DNA of 64,000 bases, from contig JBEKBH010000020.1 of the NCBI GenBank assembly GCA_050015495.1, positions 1-64,000 on the forward strand, in the 5' to 3' direction. A model generated the notes under the pieces. That model was not told the origin of the DNA and did not search any database. It worked only from the letters and a program-made list of their open reading frames with translations. Shown here piece by piece: positions 53,171 through 60,581 of this stretch (positions are counted from its first letter, which is position 1; every line of letters begins with the position of its first letter). Position numbers and translations under genes: made by a program. The stretch is from Palsa-1439 sp050015495. GTDB lineage: Bacteria > Verrucomicrobiota > Verrucomicrobiia > Palsa-1439.

Positions 53171-53406
53171 ATGTAACCGACAAATAAGTGAAGGGGCGTC
53201 AAGCCGCCGGTTGCCGTGCTCTTGAAGGCGGTGCCGTCGGTGCCTCGGATGGGATTTTTTGAGGAGCCACCGCTGAGCCGGTAAACAATCCTCGGGGTTC
53301 GTCCGCCCGCGTTGAAAGTCCAGCCAGTCGGGGCCGACAAGGTAAGTGGAATAAGGAGGCAGTGTGATACTGCCTTCGCCAGCCCGACTCGGATCCGCCC
53401 GCGCAT
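53149..53406 (-). pseudogene. 85-residue ORF beginning in repeat copy A, likely gene remnant
   Basis: It starts with ATG 53406, which aligns with the GTG start of the GloVer gene at 55018 through the 141-bp repeat. The first residues agree (IRVG), then LIPLTLSA and FNAG still echo that gene's signal peptide before similarity is lost. The rest (GGSSKNPIRGTDGTAFKSTA) is not recognised. I read it as the 5' end of a duplicated GloVer-type gene whose body has been lost or replaced. It overlaps the acyltransferase start by 22 bases. It might still encode a small exported protein. Confidence 0.45.
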
Positions 53407-53523
53407 GCCCGACATCCCTCTCCCAGCCGTTGCCTCGCTGCGATCAGAACCCGGGCGACTCTCGCCAAGACAGAAATCAGATTAGCACTACGGCCATGGC
53501 GAGTCGAGCCAAATCCAGCCGCC
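53383..53523. repeat. 141-bp direct repeat, copy A
   Basis: This aligns without gaps to 54995-55135, with about 19 differences. It starts immediately after the stop codon of the GloVer gene (minus strand) and carries the same leader and start region as copy B. The central 60 bases, from CTCTCCCAGCCG onward, are almost identical. Copy distance is 1612 bases. Confidence 0.9.
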
Positions 53524-53524
53524 G

Positions 53525-55018
53525 TCAAGGGGTGATGACAAAGCGGTAGAACCCTTGCGGCCCGACGGCTCCGCCGGTGTTGGTCAACGTCAGCAACGCC
53601 CCGATGCTGTTGGTGACCGATACGCCCGGGACATTCGACCAGATGCCGGAGGCGAGATCAGTGGTGAACTGCAATTGATAGGTCTCGTAGGCTACGGAAG
53701 GGATGGAGAAGGCCACATCATTGCCCGTAATCTGGACTGCTGAAATCTGATTGGCCGGCGGGTTGAGGGGAACCGTCACTTTGAAAACGGTGCCGTAACC
53801 GTAAGTCCCTCCGTACTCGGTCGTCCCGTAGAAATTGCCGTCGCTGCCCTGCACCAGCCCGGCCCATAGACCGCCCCCATCGCCGGGGTAGCTGCCAAAG
53901 GAGTACAGACTCGTGTAGGCGCCGCTGGGACTAATCCGAAACACCGTGCCGCAGCCGTGTCCGCAATTGGCGCTCGTCCCGCCTGCCGAGGTCGTCCCGT
54001 AGAAATTGCCGTCGCTGCCCTGCACCAGCCCGGCAAGCGGCCAAGCCCCAGCGGGAGAGCCAGCAAAGGAGTAAAGGCTGGTGTAGCTGCCGCTGAGACT
54101 GATCCGAAACACGGTGCCCGCTCCCATTATGGCGTACTCGGTCGTCCCGTATAGGTTGCCGTCGCTGCCCAGCACCAACCCGGCTTGTGGATAGAACGCA
54201 AAAGGGGGGGAGTTGCCAAAGGAGTACAGAACCGTTTCGCTGCCACTTGGAGTGATCCGAAATACGGTGCCGCATCCGTCTGGGCATCTGCCACTAAGAC
54301 TATTCCCCCCGCCGAGCGAGGTCGCCCCGTAGAAATTGCCGTCGCTGCCCTGCACCAGCCCGGCGGAATATGCATACTCGATACCATCGTTGGAGTGGCT
54401 GCCAAAGGAATATAGATTCGTGTAGGTGCCGCTGGGACTGATCCGAAACACGGTGCCGTCACCGCCGTCCGCTACGTTGTTCGTCCCGCCCATCTCGGTC
54501 GTGCCGTAGAAATTGCCGTCGCTGCCCTGCACCAGCCCGGCAACGGGAGCGGTCCCATCGTTGGGGAAGCCGGGAAAGGAGTAAAGAATCGTTTCACTGC
54601 CGCTGGGACTGATCCGAAACACGGTTCCCTTGCTGTTGGTCCCGCCCATCTCGGTCGTGCCGTAGAAATTGCCGTCGCTGCCCTGCACCAGCCCCGCATA
54701 TGGCCACTCGCCATCGCCGGGGTAGCCGACAAAGGAGTAAAGAGTCGTGTAGGTGCCGCTGGGACTGATCCGGAACACGGCACCATTACCGCTCGCCCCG
54801 CCTTGCTGGGTCGTCCCGTAGAAATTGCCGTCGCTGCCCTGCACCAGCCCGGCATACGGAAATAGCCCATCGTTGGGGGAGCCGCCAAACGAGTACAGAT
54901 TCGTCTCCGTCTGTGCTTCGGCATTGAACGCTCGACCAGCCAAGACCAACAGAAGAACTGGGATGACAAGGCGGAGCACCCTTGCCGCCGGAAACCCGAC
55001 TCGAATCTGCTTGTTCAC
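53525..55018 (-). CDS. secreted protein of tandem GloVer repeats
   Basis: The 497-residue product has a signal peptide (VLRLVIPVLLLVLAGRAFNA, cleavage near EAQ). About eight tandem repeats of roughly 50 residues follow: GLVQGSDGNFYGTTEMGG, GTVFRISPSG, LYSF. This is the Gloeobacter/Verrucomicrobia repeat. A C-terminal domain (ISAVQITGNDVAFSIPSVAY ... FYRFVITP) ends it, and no PEP-CTERM tail is seen. The repeats probably form a propeller or solenoid on the surface. The start is GTG 55018; the leader and start region are conserved in the flanking repeat, which supports this choice over an upstream frame. The function is unknown. Confidence 0.85.
   Translation of the reverse strand: MNKQIRVGFPAARVLRLVIPVLLLVLAGRAFNAEAQTETNLYSFGGSPNDGLFPYAGLVQGSDGNFYGTTQQGGASGNGAVFRISPSGTYTTLYSFVGYPGDGEWPYAGLVQGSDGNFYGTTEMGGTNSKGTVFRISPSGSETILYSFPGFPNDGTAPVAGLVQGSDGNFYGTTEMGGTNNVADGGDGTVFRISPSGTYTNLYSFGSHSNDGIEYAYSAGLVQGSDGNFYGATSLGGGNSLSGRCPDGCGTVFRITPSGSETVLYSFGNSPPFAFYPQAGLVLGSDGNLYGTTEYAIMGAGTVFRISLSGSYTSLYSFAGSPAGAWPLAGLVQGSDGNFYGTTSAGGTSANCGHGCGTVFRISPSGAYTSLYSFGSYPGDGGGLWAGLVQGSDGNFYGTTEYGGTYGYGTVFKVTVPLNPPANQISAVQITGNDVAFSIPSVAYETYQLQFTTDLASGIWSNVPGVSVTNSIGALLTLTNTGGAVGPQGFYRFVITP
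53815..54865. repeat. intragenic DNA tandem repeats of the GloVer gene
   Basis: The string GTAGAAATTGCCGTCGCTGC recurs near 53830, 54000, 54330, 54507, 54660 and 54818, with a diverged copy near 54150. Spacing is 150-180 bases. Near-identical DNA in most units suggests recent expansion or gene conversion among repeats. Unequal recombination could change repeat number. Confidence 0.85.
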
Positions 55019-55135
55019 ACCCGACGTTCCTCTCCCAGCCGTTGCCTCGCTGCGATCAGAACCCGAGCGACTCTCGCCAAGACGGAAATCAGGGTAGCAC
55101 TCCGACAATGACCAGTCGAGCCAAATCCAGCCGCC
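54995..55135. repeat. 141-bp direct repeat, copy B
   Basis: This copy covers the leader and first codons of the GloVer gene. It matches copy A at 53383-53523 without gaps, about 86% identical by my count. See copy A for the relation to the gene remnant. Confidence 0.9.
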
Positions 55136-55171
55136 TCGGATCCCATGGGCAGTTCAGCCGCGTGATCCTCG

Positions 55172-56830
55172 TCACCGAGACGTATGTTGAACCTCAAAGA
55201 TTTCGTATTCCATCAATGAGGTGACGGGCACGGTCTGGACCAACTTGGCGCCGACTGGCAGCGGCTCGTTGTTGAGCGTAAAATCAGGCAATCGACCCGC
55301 GGTTCCGGGTTTCACCAACGAGAGATTGCATCTCAGCAACAGCCCCGGCCTTTGAATGGTTCCTTCGTACAGGGAAACACGGTCCTTGGGGATGCCAGTC
55401 CGCATGTACGTCGCTGGGTCGATTTTGCCAAAGAACAAGATATCCGCGTAGCAAAAGGGTTTGAAATCCTGATTTTGGGGCGGGGTCAAGGATCCAAGAA
55501 CCGAGCGGGAAATATACAGGGTTTCTCCCTCCCGCAGAGCTCGAAAACAATCGTCCAGCGCTCCGGTAAAAGCCGCCTGAAACGCGGGACGACAGCGAAC
55601 CTGATACGCTCCGAAATAGTCCTTGAGGTAGAGTGTGCCTTCCACGATGGCGGCAGAACCCGCGAGCAGCAGAAGGAGTTGGCCGACGCCCTTCTTCCTC
55701 CACAGGAAATCAGCGCCGATGGTTGCGGTCAACGCCCAAAAGATCGCACCGTTGATCGAGCGGCCGCTGTGCATATGATCCTGCGTCAACACCGCCGCCG
55801 CCGGGTAGACCAACAGCCCAAACACGACGAAGCGACAGGCCGGACGCTTTCCCGAAGAACGCAGGAGAAAATACAGACCGGCGAGAATCATCGGGATCAA
55901 GGAAAGGTAGAGTTCGCCCCCATAACCACTGTGGTGGCGCAGGTTCGTGTCGCCGTTGAAAAACAAGAACTGCGGGCTGAAATACTCGACGTATCGCGAA
56001 GCCGCCCTGGAAAAGAGTTCACCGCCCGACGGGTGATCCTTGAAAATGCCGATCTTGTAAAAACGGCTCGTGAGACTGTGTGACGAGCGAGCCACGCTGA
56101 TGGCCATGGGAGCAAGGGCGACAAGCCAACCGGCCATGAATGCCGCGCCAACTCTCCATTCCGTTTTCAGTACGCCGAAATACGCCAGGGCAAACCCGGC
56201 CAGGAGAAGCGCCGTCATCGGACGGCCAATGTTGTGGGCGTACATCGCGAACGCCCAGGCGACACCAGCCCCAACCGCGCAGCCGGACGATTTCTTCTCC
56301 AATGCCAGAAGAAGCAGGAGCCAGCCGAGTATCATTCCCCACAACATGGCGGTGTACCCACCGGTAATGATTCGGCTGACGACGAACGTCCAGGGGAGGA
56401 CGCTAAAGCAAAAACCACCGAGTAACGAAAGCCAACAGTTCTGGGTGTATCGATGTGCCAGAAAGGCGAAGGTAATCGAAGCCAATAACAGGAAGAGGCC
56501 GCTCGGGAACCGTGCCACCGCGGGCTGGAGTCCGAAGGTCTTTACCAGCGGCGCCAGTAAATAGATCATGGCAGGATCGTGGTAATCGTCAAAGCAACGA
56601 AAGAACACCGGCCACGTGGTTCCGTATTCATCCGAGCCGGTATACGAAATGCAGTAGGCGTTATAGGCGTTGGAGCTTTCATCGAGGTAGAACCCGGGCG
56701 GCATGGCGTCGATTCTCCAGAAATGAAGCACGGACGAAACGACCAGCAAGACCCCTGCCGCCGACCAGAAGAGGAAGGGTGAACGTACAGCGCCACCACC
56801 GCGGGTTACATTGGCGTACTCGACACGCAT
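55172..56830 (-). CDS. membrane glycosyltransferase, GT39/ArnT-like (GT-C fold)
   Basis: The 552-residue protein has about ten to twelve membrane helices. Just after the first helix comes MPPGFYLDESSNAYNAYC, the acidic loop typical of GT-C transferases of the PMT/ArnT group. Further motifs are FDDYHDPAMIYLLAPLVKTF and ITGGYTAMLWGMILGWLLLL. It should use a lipid-linked sugar at the periplasmic side; acceptor and sugar are unknown. The start at 56830 lacks a clear ribosome site. Neighbours are surface-related (GloVer protein, acyltransferase). Confidence 0.8.
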   Translation of the reverse strand: MRVEYANVTRGGGAVRSPFLFWSAAGVLLVVSSVLHFWRIDAMPPGFYLDESSNAYNAYCISYTGSDEYGTTWPVFFRCFDDYHDPAMIYLLAPLVKTFGLQPAVARFPSGLFLLLASITFAFLAHRYTQNCWLSLLGGFCFSVLPWTFVVSRIITGGYTAMLWGMILGWLLLLLALEKKSSGCAVGAGVAWAFAMYAHNIGRPMTALLLAGFALAYFGVLKTEWRVGAAFMAGWLVALAPMAISVARSSHSLTSRFYKIGIFKDHPSGGELFSRAASRYVEYFSPQFLFFNGDTNLRHHSGYGGELYLSLIPMILAGLYFLLRSSGKRPACRFVVFGLLVYPAAAVLTQDHMHSGRSINGAIFWALTATIGADFLWRKKGVGQLLLLLAGSAAIVEGTLYLKDYFGAYQVRCRPAFQAAFTGALDDCFRALREGETLYISRSVLGSLTPPQNQDFKPFCYADILFFGKIDPATYMRTGIPKDRVSLYEGTIQRPGLLLRCNLSLVKPGTAGRLPDFTLNNEPLPVGAKLVQTVPVTSLMEYEIFEVQHTSR

Positions 56831-56939
56831 GCTGAGCTTTGGCCTGTTACTAACACGAACGCGGGGAGATTTGCGACAGCATACCATCCGAACGTTTCCA
56901 CGCGCGGGCCACCCACGTCCCGCGCCCGCCCCGCCACGC

Positions 56940-57767
56940 TCATTGCGGCTTCAAGCCTGCGAAGAACGTTTGGATGGCGGCGTGATAGGTGTCGGCGCTG
57001 ACAAGAAAGGCGTCGTTGTGGTGGCCGCGGAGTTCGACGAGTTGTTTGGGGTTGTTGGCGGCGGCGAGGAGGCGCTGGGCGTGGCGGATGCTAAAGATCT
57101 CGTCGTCACGGCTGTGAAAGATCAGCAGCGGGACCTTGATGTGGGGCATTTTGGCGAGCGTGTCGTATTTGTTTCGCGCGAGCCAGCGGACGGGAAAGAA
57201 GGGGAACATCTTCTGGCCGACGTCACCGATCGAGGTGAAGGCTTCCTCGAGGATGAGACCGCCGACGCCGACTTTGGTGGCGAGATCGGCGGCAATGGCC
57301 GAGCCGAGGGATTCGCCGTAGACGACGATGGAGCGCGAGGCGACCTTGCGCTGCTGGACGAGGTAATCGTAGGCGGCCCGGGCGTCGTGGTAGGTGCCCG
57401 GCTCGTCCGGTGCGCCTTCGCTGCGGCCGTAGCCGCGGTAATCGATGATGAACGTGTCGACGCCGAGATCGCGGAGCACGGCGAGTTTGTCGAGCCGGTG
57501 GGAGATATTGCCCGCGTTGCCGTGGAAGAGGAGGACGGTGAGGTTGGCGGGGCGTTCCGCCTTCGCCGACAAAAACCACCCGTTGATGTGGAAACCATCG
57601 GAGGTGGTGAGGGTGACATCGTCGTATTGGAGGCCGAGTTGGTCGGGGGTCTGGTCGATCTGGCGGGAGGGATGATAGATCAGGCGCGGCTCGTTCCAGC
57701 GCAGCCAGAGGCCGAAGGCAATGAAAAGGCACAGCACGAAGATGACGATCATTTTCAGGGTCCGCAT
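56940..57767 (-). CDS. membrane-anchored alpha/beta hydrolase
   Basis: The 275-residue product has an N-terminal membrane anchor (MIVIFVLCLFIAFGLWLRW) and a hydrolase domain: oxyanion region VLLFHGNAGNISHR, YRGYGRSEG, nucleophile YGESLGSA, Asp in FHSRDDEIF, and His in LRGHHNDAF. It is of the BEM46/ABHD13-like type, whose substrates are mostly unknown. The catalytic triad is complete. It is divergent from nrdR. Confidence 0.88.
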   Translation of the reverse strand: MRTLKMIVIFVLCLFIAFGLWLRWNEPRLIYHPSRQIDQTPDQLGLQYDDVTLTTSDGFHINGWFLSAKAERPANLTVLLFHGNAGNISHRLDKLAVLRDLGVDTFIIDYRGYGRSEGAPDEPGTYHDARAAYDYLVQQRKVASRSIVVYGESLGSAIAADLATKVGVGGLILEEAFTSIGDVGQKMFPFFPVRWLARNKYDTLAKMPHIKVPLLIFHSRDDEIFSIRHAQRLLAAANNPKQLVELRGHHNDAFLVSADTYHAAIQTFFAGLKPQ

Positions 57768-57875
57768 TGGGACGGGAACGTATAGCACATGGAAAATCTA
57801 TTGACGAGGTATTCCCTCTTGACCCGCGCGGGGCTGCGTGTTAACCAAGGCGAGAGTTGGAGAGATTGAGGGAAT

Positions 57876-58328
57876 ATGCGGTGTCCAAAATGCGCCGGTG
57901 TCGACGACAAAGTGGTCGATTCGCGCAGCAACCGTGACGGGCTGCTGATTCGGCGGCGGCGGGAATGTTTGAAGTGCGGGGCGCGGTTCACGACCTACGA
58001 GGAAATTTTCCGCGAGAAACTGCGCGTGAAAAAGCGGGACGGCCAGTATGAGGAGTTTGACCGCCGCAAGCTGCTGGCCGGGATTGAGAAGGCGTGCGAG
58101 AAACGTCCCGTGAGCACGGAGAAGATCGAATCGCTGGCCGAGCGGGTGATCGCCGAGCTGGAGAACGAGTTTGGGCGGGAGGTGCCGTCGATGAAGGTTG
58201 GCGAGCGGGTGATGGAGCATCTGCGCAAACTCGACGAGGTGGCGTACGTGCGGTTTGCCTCCGTGTATCGGCAGTTTCGCGACGCCGAGCAGTTCATCGA
58301 CGAGATCAAGCAGATGGGCAAATCATGA
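57876..58328 (+). CDS. nrdR: transcriptional repressor of ribonucleotide reductase genes
   Basis: The 150-residue protein has the zinc ribbon MRCPKCAGVDDKVVDSR with ECLKCGARFTTYE, then an ATP-cone (VKKRDGQYEEFDRRKLLAGI). Motif order and length are standard. It represses nrd genes when dATP is high. It overlaps the next gene by 4 bases (ATGA). No nrd gene is in the window. Confidence 0.97.
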   Translation: MRCPKCAGVDDKVVDSRSNRDGLLIRRRRECLKCGARFTTYEEIFREKLRVKKRDGQYEEFDRRKLLAGIEKACEKRPVSTEKIESLAERVIAELENEFGREVPSMKVGERVMEHLRKLDEVAYVRFASVYRQFRDAEQFIDEIKQMGKS

Positions 58329-58894
58329 TCCAATTGCAGACCGACGTCCTGTGGGTCCGGGCCGAGGACGGCCGTCTGGCGCCATTCGACGAGCACCGGC
58401 TCGCGCTATCGATCCAGAAAGTCGCGGAGAACGTCGGACATTCCGACTGGTGGCTGGCGGAGTCGATCGCGGCGGCGGTGCACGCGTTCGCAGCCAAGTC
58501 GCGCAGTGACCGGATCATCCCGAGCCAGGAAATTGCCGAGATTGTGGCCACGGTGCTGGCGACGTTGGGGTATGACTGGATCTCCGAGGCGTATGCCGGG
58601 GACTCGAACCGCGTGGCGATTCATCTCAACGAATTGGTGTGGCGAGCGAGCGCCGGGTTTGAGCTGGAATTTTTCCAGCAACTCGACCACGCGCTGGGCG
58701 CGGCGGCGAACCGGCGGCTGGTGGCGATGCGGATCGACGGGTTGCGCGCGTGCGTGATGCAATTGCGCGGGACGCGGCGGTGGACGGCGGAATGCCGGCG
58801 GTTGGCGGAGGACATCGTGGAACACGTGCGCGGGCGCGTGGCGCGGATGCGGTCGCCGCGGGCGGCGAATTTGAAGCTGGCCGTCGTGGAGTGA
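58325..58894 (+). CDS. protein with an ATP-cone-like N-terminus, translated with NrdR
   Basis: The 189-residue product starts with a segment like an ATP-cone (VRAEDGRLAPFDEHRLALSI followed by QKVAENVGH), the nucleotide-sensing module also in NrdR. The remaining 100 residues have no domain I recognise; LDHALGAAANRRLVAMRIDG is helical. The ATG overlaps the nrdR stop. It may be a second nucleotide-sensing partner of NrdR, but the cone is divergent and this is inference. Confidence 0.65.
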   Translation: MIQLQTDVLWVRAEDGRLAPFDEHRLALSIQKVAENVGHSDWWLAESIAAAVHAFAAKSRSDRIIPSQEIAEIVATVLATLGYDWISEAYAGDSNRVAIHLNELVWRASAGFELEFFQQLDHALGAAANRRLVAMRIDGLRACVMQLRGTRRWTAECRRLAEDIVEHVRGRVARMRSPRAANLKLAVVE

Positions 58895-58898
58895 GGTC

Positions 58899-59243
58899 AT
58901 GGCAGACAACATTTTCGCGAAAATCATCCGCAAAGAGATTCCGGCCAAAATCGTGTACGAGGACGAGCGGGCGCTGGCGTTTCGGGACATCGACGCGAAG
59001 GCGCCGGTCCACATTCTGGTCGTTCCGAAGAAAGATATCGCGCGGATTTCCGAAGCTGGCGCCGGGGACGAGGCGTTGCTGGGGCATTTGCTGACCGTGG
59101 CCGCCGAGATTGCGCGCCACGAGGGCATCGACGGCACGGGGTATCGGTTGGTCATCAACAAGGGGCCGCACGCCGGCGAGAGCGTGGCCCATCTACACGT
59201 CCATCTGCTGGGCGGACGGCAGATGAACTGGCCGCCGGGTTGA
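58899..59243 (+). CDS. HIT family (HINT-type) nucleotide hydrolase
   Basis: The 114-residue product has the HIT start NIFAKIIRKEIPAKIVYEDE, HILVVPKKDIARI, and the histidine triad HLHVHLLGGRQMNWPPG. It is close to bacterial HINT purine phosphoramidase. It begins 4 bases after the preceding stop, so it belongs to the nrdR unit. The pseudogene fragment starts 13 bases later. Confidence 0.94.
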   Translation: MADNIFAKIIRKEIPAKIVYEDERALAFRDIDAKAPVHILVVPKKDIARISEAGAGDEALLGHLLTVAAEIARHEGIDGTGYRLVINKGPHAGESVAHLHVHLLGGRQMNWPPG

Positions 59244-59256
59244 GCGCCGTGGTTTT

Positions 59257-59412
59257 GTGAACGGGCTCATTCTTTTTGAAGATGACCATCTGCTGGTCGT
59301 CAACAAGCCGTCGGGCATCAACACCCACAAGCCGGACCGGTTTGCGCCGGACGGCATCCATGAGAGAGTCCTTTCTGCGAGACAAGCTCGCGGTTTCTTG
59401 GCGAGACAGTAG
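59257..59412 (+). pseudogene. truncated 5' copy of the pseudouridine synthase/methyltransferase gene
   Basis: Starting at GTG 59257, 36 codons match the start of the intact gene at 60582 (VVNKPSGINTHKPDRFAPDG). Then the frame runs into unrelated sequence and ends at TAG 59410-59412. After the first two codons the 34 shared codons differ at eight positions, all synonymous third bases. So both copies were under protein-level selection after they separated. The break at about 59364 is followed by the second PEP-CTERM gene. Confidence 0.85.
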
Positions 59413-59539
59413 AATCGGAAAGCCGCGACGAGACGGGGGTGGGATGGCGTGCCAGAAGTTATTTGGCTTGCGTGTCTGGTCGCTTTTTCTTAAACTGACC
59501 CAGTCATCCCGTTTGTACATCCGGTATAGGAGTCCAAGG

Positions 59540-60481
59540 ATGAAAGCGATCCTTGCAGTCAGCACTACGTCGTTTGCTCTGAGCTTGTTCTTGCTCGCCG
59601 CTCCGTCAAACAGCCGAGCCCAGAACCTTTTCGTGGCCAACGGCGGTAACAACACCATCGAGGAGTTCAATTCCAGCGGAGTCGGAACAGTCTTTGCCAG
59701 TTCGGGGCTGGACGTGCCGGAGGGTATGGCTTTCGATAGCGCGGGCAACCTCTACGTGGCCAACGAAGGAGGCGGCACAATCGTGGAGTTCAGTTCGTCG
59801 GGCGGCGTGTTGAGGAACGTCGGCACTGTCATTGCCTCGGGGCTGAATATCCCGCGAGGGTTGGCCGTCGACGCTGCGGGCAACCTCTACGTGGCCTCCG
59901 ACGGGTATTCTGTCTTAAAGATCACGAGCGGCGTAGGCACGCTCTTTGCCAGCACGCGACCGACGCCTATTGGTTTGGCCTTCGACAGTAGCGGAAACCT
60001 ATACGTGGCTATCCAAGGAGGTGATGCTAACGGTATCACCGACCGCATCGAGGAGTTCAACTCGTCGGGTGGCGTGTTGAGCAGCAACGGCACGGTCTTT
60101 GCCGGTGCCAGCTGGGAAGTCAATTACCCAAGTTATTTGGCTTTCGACAAAAGCGGCAACCTTTATGTAGGCAACCCCGGGAATAACACGGTCGGGGAGT
60201 TCAATCCGAGCGGCGTCGGAACGGTCTTTGCCAGTTCAGGGCTGAACAACCCTCAGGGCATGGCTTTCGACAATAGCGGCAACCTATACGTGGCCAACGG
60301 TGGCAACAACACCATCGAGGAATTCAATTCTTCGGGTGTGGGGAAGGTCTTTGCCAGTTCGGGGGTGAACCAGCCGTTTGGCTTGGCCATTCAGGTTCCC
60401 GAGCCTTCGACTTGGGCGATGGTGGCGATGGGCATCGGTACGCTCCTCGGCGGCCTGCGATTGCCTCGCCGTTCGTCCTGA
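59540..60481 (+). CDS. exported NHL/Vgb-like propeller protein with PEP-CTERM tail (second copy)
   Basis: The 313-residue product has a signal peptide (FALSLFLLAAPSNSRAQ), six propeller-type repeats (GMAFDNSGNLYVANGGNNTI, EEFNSSGVG) and a PEP-CTERM tail (VPEPSTWAMVAMGIGTLLGG, RLPRRS). It is a close paralogue of the gene at 393, with the same order and repeat phrases. AGGAG lies 7 bases before ATG 59540. It sits between a truncated and an intact copy of the start of the pseudouridine synthase gene, so it reached this site by recombination. Confidence 0.87.
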   Translation: MKAILAVSTTSFALSLFLLAAPSNSRAQNLFVANGGNNTIEEFNSSGVGTVFASSGLDVPEGMAFDSAGNLYVANEGGGTIVEFSSSGGVLRNVGTVIASGLNIPRGLAVDAAGNLYVASDGYSVLKITSGVGTLFASTRPTPIGLAFDSSGNLYVAIQGGDANGITDRIEEFNSSGGVLSSNGTVFAGASWEVNYPSYLAFDKSGNLYVGNPGNNTVGEFNPSGVGTVFASSGLNNPQGMAFDNSGNLYVANGGNNTIEEFNSSGVGKVFASSGVNQPFGLAIQVPEPSTWAMVAMGIGTLLGGLRLPRRSS

Positions 60482-60581
60482 AAGGTGCGCGGAGTCTTTG
60501 CCGTGGTTGCCAGAGCGCGAGCGTCTCGTACCGCGTCGTGGCTTGTTTGTTTCGTCCCGCTGTGAGATTCTGTTGGAGAGT

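Noticed and set aside
53815..54865. Regularly spaced near-identical repeats resembling a CRISPR array
   Set aside because: The repeats are in frame, code for GloVer units, have spacings of 150-180 bases and no cas gene is near.
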